Assembly: GCA_024277175.1 (NCBI GenBank)
Contig: JAJRVT010000039.1
Coordinates: forward strand, 1-61,042
Reading direction: 5' to 3'
DNA length: 61,042 bases
DNA from: Chloroflexota bacterium
Lineage (GTDB): Bacteria; Chloroflexota; Anaerolineae; Caldilineales; Caldilineaceae
Part shown: in pieces, positions 58,259 to 61,042 of the stretch
Layout of the letters: the number at the start of each line of letters is the position of its first letter
How positions within the stretch are numbered: the first letter of the stretch is position 1
Made by a program: the position numbers and the translations under genes
Notes under the pieces: generated by a model
Databases searched by the model: none
Seen by the model: the letters and a program-made list of their open reading frames with translations, nothing else
What the model was told of the DNA's origin: nothing

Positions 58259-60175
58259 ATGTCTATCGACGCTTGGCTCACAGTGGCTCTTCTTTCGAGC
58301 CTGTTCGTATTGCTCATCTTCACCAAGTTTCCGCCCTGGGCCATTTTTTGGGTGTGCTAACCGTGGCCATCACCTTGTGACTGGCGCCGGAAAAATGAAT
58401 TGCTCCTGGGCTTCTCCAATTCCGGCGTGATCACGGTGGGTGCGCTCTTTGTGGTGGCCGCGGGTATGTACTCCACAGGAGCGATCACGATGGTCGCGGA
58501 CAAGCTGATCGGCTTCCCCAAATCGTTGCGTGAGGCGCAACTGAAGATATTGCCCTCCATCGCCTTTGGGAGCGCGTTTCTCAACAACACGCCTCTGGTG
58601 GCGATGATGATTCCGGTCATCCGCGATATGAGCCGGGCGACCTGGATTTCGGTTTCCAAACTTTTTATTCCGCTGAGCTTCGCCTCGATTCTGGGCGGCG
58701 CATCCACCCTGATCGGCACTTCCACCAATCTGATCATTGCCGGGCTGGTCCTGGACGAGATCGCCGCCGGCAACACCAGCGTCCCCGGCTTGCGTCTGCT
58801 GAACATCTTTGATCCCACCTGGGTTGGCCTGCCGGTGGCTGTGGTTGGCCTGGCGTATATTGTTTTTCTGAGCGCGCGTTTGCTGCCCAAGTTAAAGATT
58901 TTGGACGCCTTGGGCGAGGAGAGGCGGCTTTATCAGGCTGAATTCGTAGTGGATCCGCAATCCCCGCTGATCGGCAAGACGTTGGAGGAGGCCGGGTTCG
59001 CGAATCCGGTTGGCTATGAACTATCGGCCTTTGAGCATCCAGAGGAGCCTTTGCCAGAGGAGCCGCCCCAAAAGCCGATTTTGATCAAGCTCAACAAAAT
59101 CAGGCGAAGAGTCATCCCCGCTTCCCTCGTTTCCGTTCTTAGCGATGATACAGAGAGCGAAGATGACGTGTTGCAGGCCGGGGATGTGCTTACGTTTGTG
59201 GCGACGGTCGATTCGCTGCCTGAACTGTGGCGGACCATCGGTCTGTCCCCCCTCAACGCGCCGGTTTCCATGGACGCCCCCCCCCACACCCATCGGTTGG
59301 TGGAAGTGGTGGTCGCACCTGGCCACCCTGCGATCGGAAAGCTGGTGCGCGATCTGCCGACGCGTGAGGACCCGCCGTACAAAGCCAAGCTCGTGGCGCT
59401 TTCACGCCATGGAAGGCCACCGGCCGGTCCGATTCAGGACGTTCGGATTGAGGCAGGAGACAATGTCATCCTGGAAGTGGATGATGAATTCTTTTACGAA
59501 AATCGTAATGAGCTTGAGTATCTGATTGCGCGGCGGCTGCGGGGATATCGCATTCAGCGCACCGATCGGGCTGTCGCCGCTCTCCTCATCACCCTGGGTA
59601 TGATTGTGTCCGCCACGTTTGGGTGGCTCACCATGTTGAATGCGTCGCTGTTGGCTGGACTTCTCATGATGGCGACCGGCTGCCTCTCCTTCCGCAACGC
59701 CGGGCGTAGCGTAGACTTCGGGACGCTGATCGTCCTGGCCAGTGCGGTGGGGATGGCCAGCGCGGTTTCAGCTTCGGGGCTGTCGGACCAGATCGCCGAT
59801 CTTCTGGCGGCGATAGGAGGGGGTAACCCTTATATCGCCCTGGCCTCCATCTTTGTTGGCACGTCTCTGCTGGCCAACATGACCACCAATGCCGCGGCTG
59901 CCGCGGTCATGTTCCCCATCTCCATTTCGCTCGCCGCCAGTTTGCAGATGAACTTCATGCCCTTCGCCATTATTTTGATGATGGGATCGTCGGCCTTTAT
60001 TTCGCCGGCCAGCTATCAAACCAATTTGATGGTCTACGGGCCGGGCGGTTACAAATTTATGGATTTTGTGAAGGTCGGGCTTCCCCTGACAGTTATCGTC
60101 GGCGTGATCTCTATCCGTCAACATCTGGGCAGTCTTCGCCTTCAGGGGCTGCTCGCTGACGGCGATGATCACTGA
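58259..60175 (+). CDS. SLC13-type anion permease with two TrkA-C domains, N-terminus disrupted
   Basis: The intact C-terminal frame (58400-60175, 591 aa) has GFSNSGVITVGALFVVAAGM and STLIGTSTNLIIAGL typical of the SLC13/CitT-ArsB-like group. Two TrkA_C regulatory domains follow (for example AEFVVDPQSPLIGKTLEEAGF and HRLVEVVVAPGHPAIGKLV) and a second membrane half. The first helix is in the same phase from ATG 58259 (MSIDAWLTVALLSSLFVLLIF). Between them, TAA at 58358-58360 stops the frame: the bases read best as PPWAIFLGVLTVAITL only after adding one T to the T6 run (58344-58349), with a TGA at 58378-58380 and one A too many at 58391-58395. It is either decayed or mis-sequenced. Confidence 0.75.
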
Positions 60176-60506
60176 GGAATCGGGGCCGGGGGAACCGGCC
60201 ACCCGATTCAACTGTTCAGGGAGTATTTGCTCGACCTGCTTCTTTCTTGCGGAACGCGTCCCCACCAGACCGCCCAGCGCCCCCGGTCAGCAGGCCGATG
60301 GCTCCGCCCAGTATGATGCCGCCTGCAGCGCCTTTGCGCGGCGTAAGGCCAACGTCCTTGAACTGCACCTGTCCACCCGCGTCTTTTTTCATGATCACGG
60401 CGGACAGAATGTGGCGGTTGAATTTTGGCGCCTGGGACAAGGCTTTTTCAGCGCGTTCTTCGCCGTTGAAAACGGCTAGAAGTAGATGGATCGGTTTTTG
60501 TCTCAT
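60110..60506 (-). pseudogene. DUF1269 family membrane protein, frameshifted
   Basis: The frame starting at 60506 gives the first half (IHLLLAVFNGEERAEKAL, then DVGLTPRKGAAGGIILGG, AIGLLTGG) and then runs off into a short unrelated tail ending at 60216. The second half is found in another phase (LGGLVGTRSARKKQVEQIL, then GPDSSVIIAVSEQP). Deleting one G from the G5 run at about 60289-60293 joins the two. Such DUF1269 proteins have two helices and a soluble domain. The true stop is not clear because the second frame continues into the antisense of the permease gene. Convergent with it. Confidence 0.7.
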
Positions 60507-60726
60507 TTTTTTCTCTTCCTGTGATCGTCTGTTTGAGTCGCGTCTTCATTAACATTAACATTATAGTATGACCTTAATGGATCACACCAGCCTCAGAAAG
60601 ATGTAAAAAGGATGTATTTATGTGCGCTTTCCAGCCCGTGGATTTTATCGTCTATGGTTCTCGACGGGGTGCGATCCGTATTGAAAAAGGCGCAATCGAT
60701 TTTCATCAATTTGTGAAGATGCAAGG

Positions 60727-60732
60727 TATAAT
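60727..60732 (+). promoter_or_regulatory. Possible -10 box of the aldehyde oxidoreductase gene
   Basis: A perfect TATAAT, 48 bases before the ATG at 60780; the -35 region (CATCAA) is weak. GAGGAGG lies just before the start codon. Confidence 0.4.
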
Positions 60733-60779
60733 AGATGCGTATCAGTGATTCATCTGCTTCATTCAACGAGGAGGTTTCA

Positions 60780-61042
60780 ATGGCTGCAACGTTGCAACAG
60801 ATGAAGGCGGCGCATCGCGTTCTGGCGGAATACGCCTATGACCTGCGACCTGTTGCCCAGGGGTACGCCAATCGCACCCTGTATGTCAATTTGTCCGATG
60901 GGCGCATCGAGGAGAAGCCCGTCACCCAGGAGATGAAAGACGTCTTCACGGGCGGGCGTGGTTTTGCGCTCTGGCTTCTCTGGCAGGCCATTGAGGACGA
61001 CACGTCCTGGGATGATCCTGTGAACGAGCTTGTCATCGCCAA
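60780..61042 (+). CDS. aor: Aldehyde:ferredoxin oxidoreductase family protein, N-terminal part (3' end outside window)
   Basis: 87 codons are visible before the window ends. After an N-terminal extension of about 27 residues, the pattern GYANRTLYVNLSDGRIEEKP, then FTGGRGFALWLLWQAIED, then PVNELVIA matches the start of tungsten/molybdopterin aldehyde:ferredoxin oxidoreductases (AOR_N domain), where GGRG contacts the pterin. The usual N-terminus begins almost directly at GY, so the extension is unusual. The family uses tungsto- or molybdo-bispterin and a [4Fe-4S] cluster, ligands outside this fragment. A strong GAGGAGG ribosome site precedes ATG 60780. Confidence 0.8.
   Translation, partial: MAATLQQMKAAHRVLAEYAYDLRPVAQGYANRTLYVNLSDGRIEEKPVTQEMKDVFTGGRGFALWLLWQAIEDDTSWDDPVNELVIA

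Noticed and set aside
60178-60208. Terminator after the permease gene
   Set aside because: A stem (AATCGGGGCCGG with CCGGCCACCCGATT) exists, but there is no T run, and the bases fit the coding frame of the shifted DUF1269 gene.
60620-60748. Small ORF of 42 codons before the aldehyde oxidoreductase gene
   Set aside because: Weak ribosome site, no recognisable features, and it overlaps the likely -10 box at 60727-60732.

Overview
The window looks like a chromosomal segment of a Chloroflexota bacterium, probably from the Anaerolineae/Caldilineae side. This is inferred from the gene set, the high GC, the many (ST)P-rich linkers, secreted LysM/SH3/TPR proteins, and a DnaD/DnaC-type helicase loader next to dnaB. 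No rRNA is present to confirm it. Nearly all of the sequence is coding. There is one tRNA, no CRISPR array, no prophage and no intact insertion sequence.

Left part (1-11.2 kb): a ferrous-iron uptake operon (a DtxR-type regulator fused to FeoA-like domains, then FeoB split into a G-protein gene and a permease gene), an odd protoglobin-MoaD fusion, and a four-gene redox operon. The operon encodes two di-heme peroxidase-type cytochromes, a Tat-exported Rieske protein and a molybdopterin oxidoreductase of the arsenite oxidase family. Peroxidase + peroxidase + Rieske + Mo subunit is the composition of dissimilatory iodate reductase loci (idrP1, idrP2, idrB, idrA), so I favour iodate reductase over arsenite oxidase; this is an inference. 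The first peroxidase is enlarged to four haems by two paralogous cytochrome c domains. The operon has its own promoter, with palindromes next to it and a long leader.

Middle (11.4-44 kb): on the minus strand are xylulokinase, FtsK with a membrane sensor/HTH protein, and a small RTX-repeat protein. On the plus strand are a LysM protein, a GH20 hexosaminidase, a giant TPR protein and endonuclease III. A long minus-strand cytochrome c maturation cluster follows (ccmE with a Cys-type haem site, a di-haem cytochrome, ccmA, ccmB, ccmC, ccmD, a circularly permuted CcdA, a thioredoxin-fold protein, a DUF2085 protein), beside rpsT. It would supply the haem attachment that the 4-8 kb cytochromes need. 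Then come a metallo-beta-lactamase-fold hydrolase, a GT39-like glycosyltransferase, a glycosidase gene broken by an in-frame amber codon, an SH3 lipoprotein, and a replication-restart set (a DnaC-like loader with two AAA+ domains, DnaD, DnaB).

Right part (44-61 kb): bifunctional nuclease, tRNA-Pro(CGG), cupin, membrane dipeptidase, aconitase, oligoendopeptidase F, a PIN/ribbon-helix-helix toxin-antitoxin pair with a leaderless toxin, a SWIM-like/SNF2 helicase pair, an SLC13-type permease and a DUF1269 gene that both carry homopolymer frameshifts, and the start of a tungsten aldehyde:ferredoxin oxidoreductase.

Four intergenic repeat families thread through the window. One is a period-8 TGACAAGA hairpin that supplies stop codons of flanking genes (four loci). 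The others are a 65-bp inverted-repeat element (three loci), a GATTGG-type repeat (two loci), and a 23-bp GC-rich inverted repeat (one locus).
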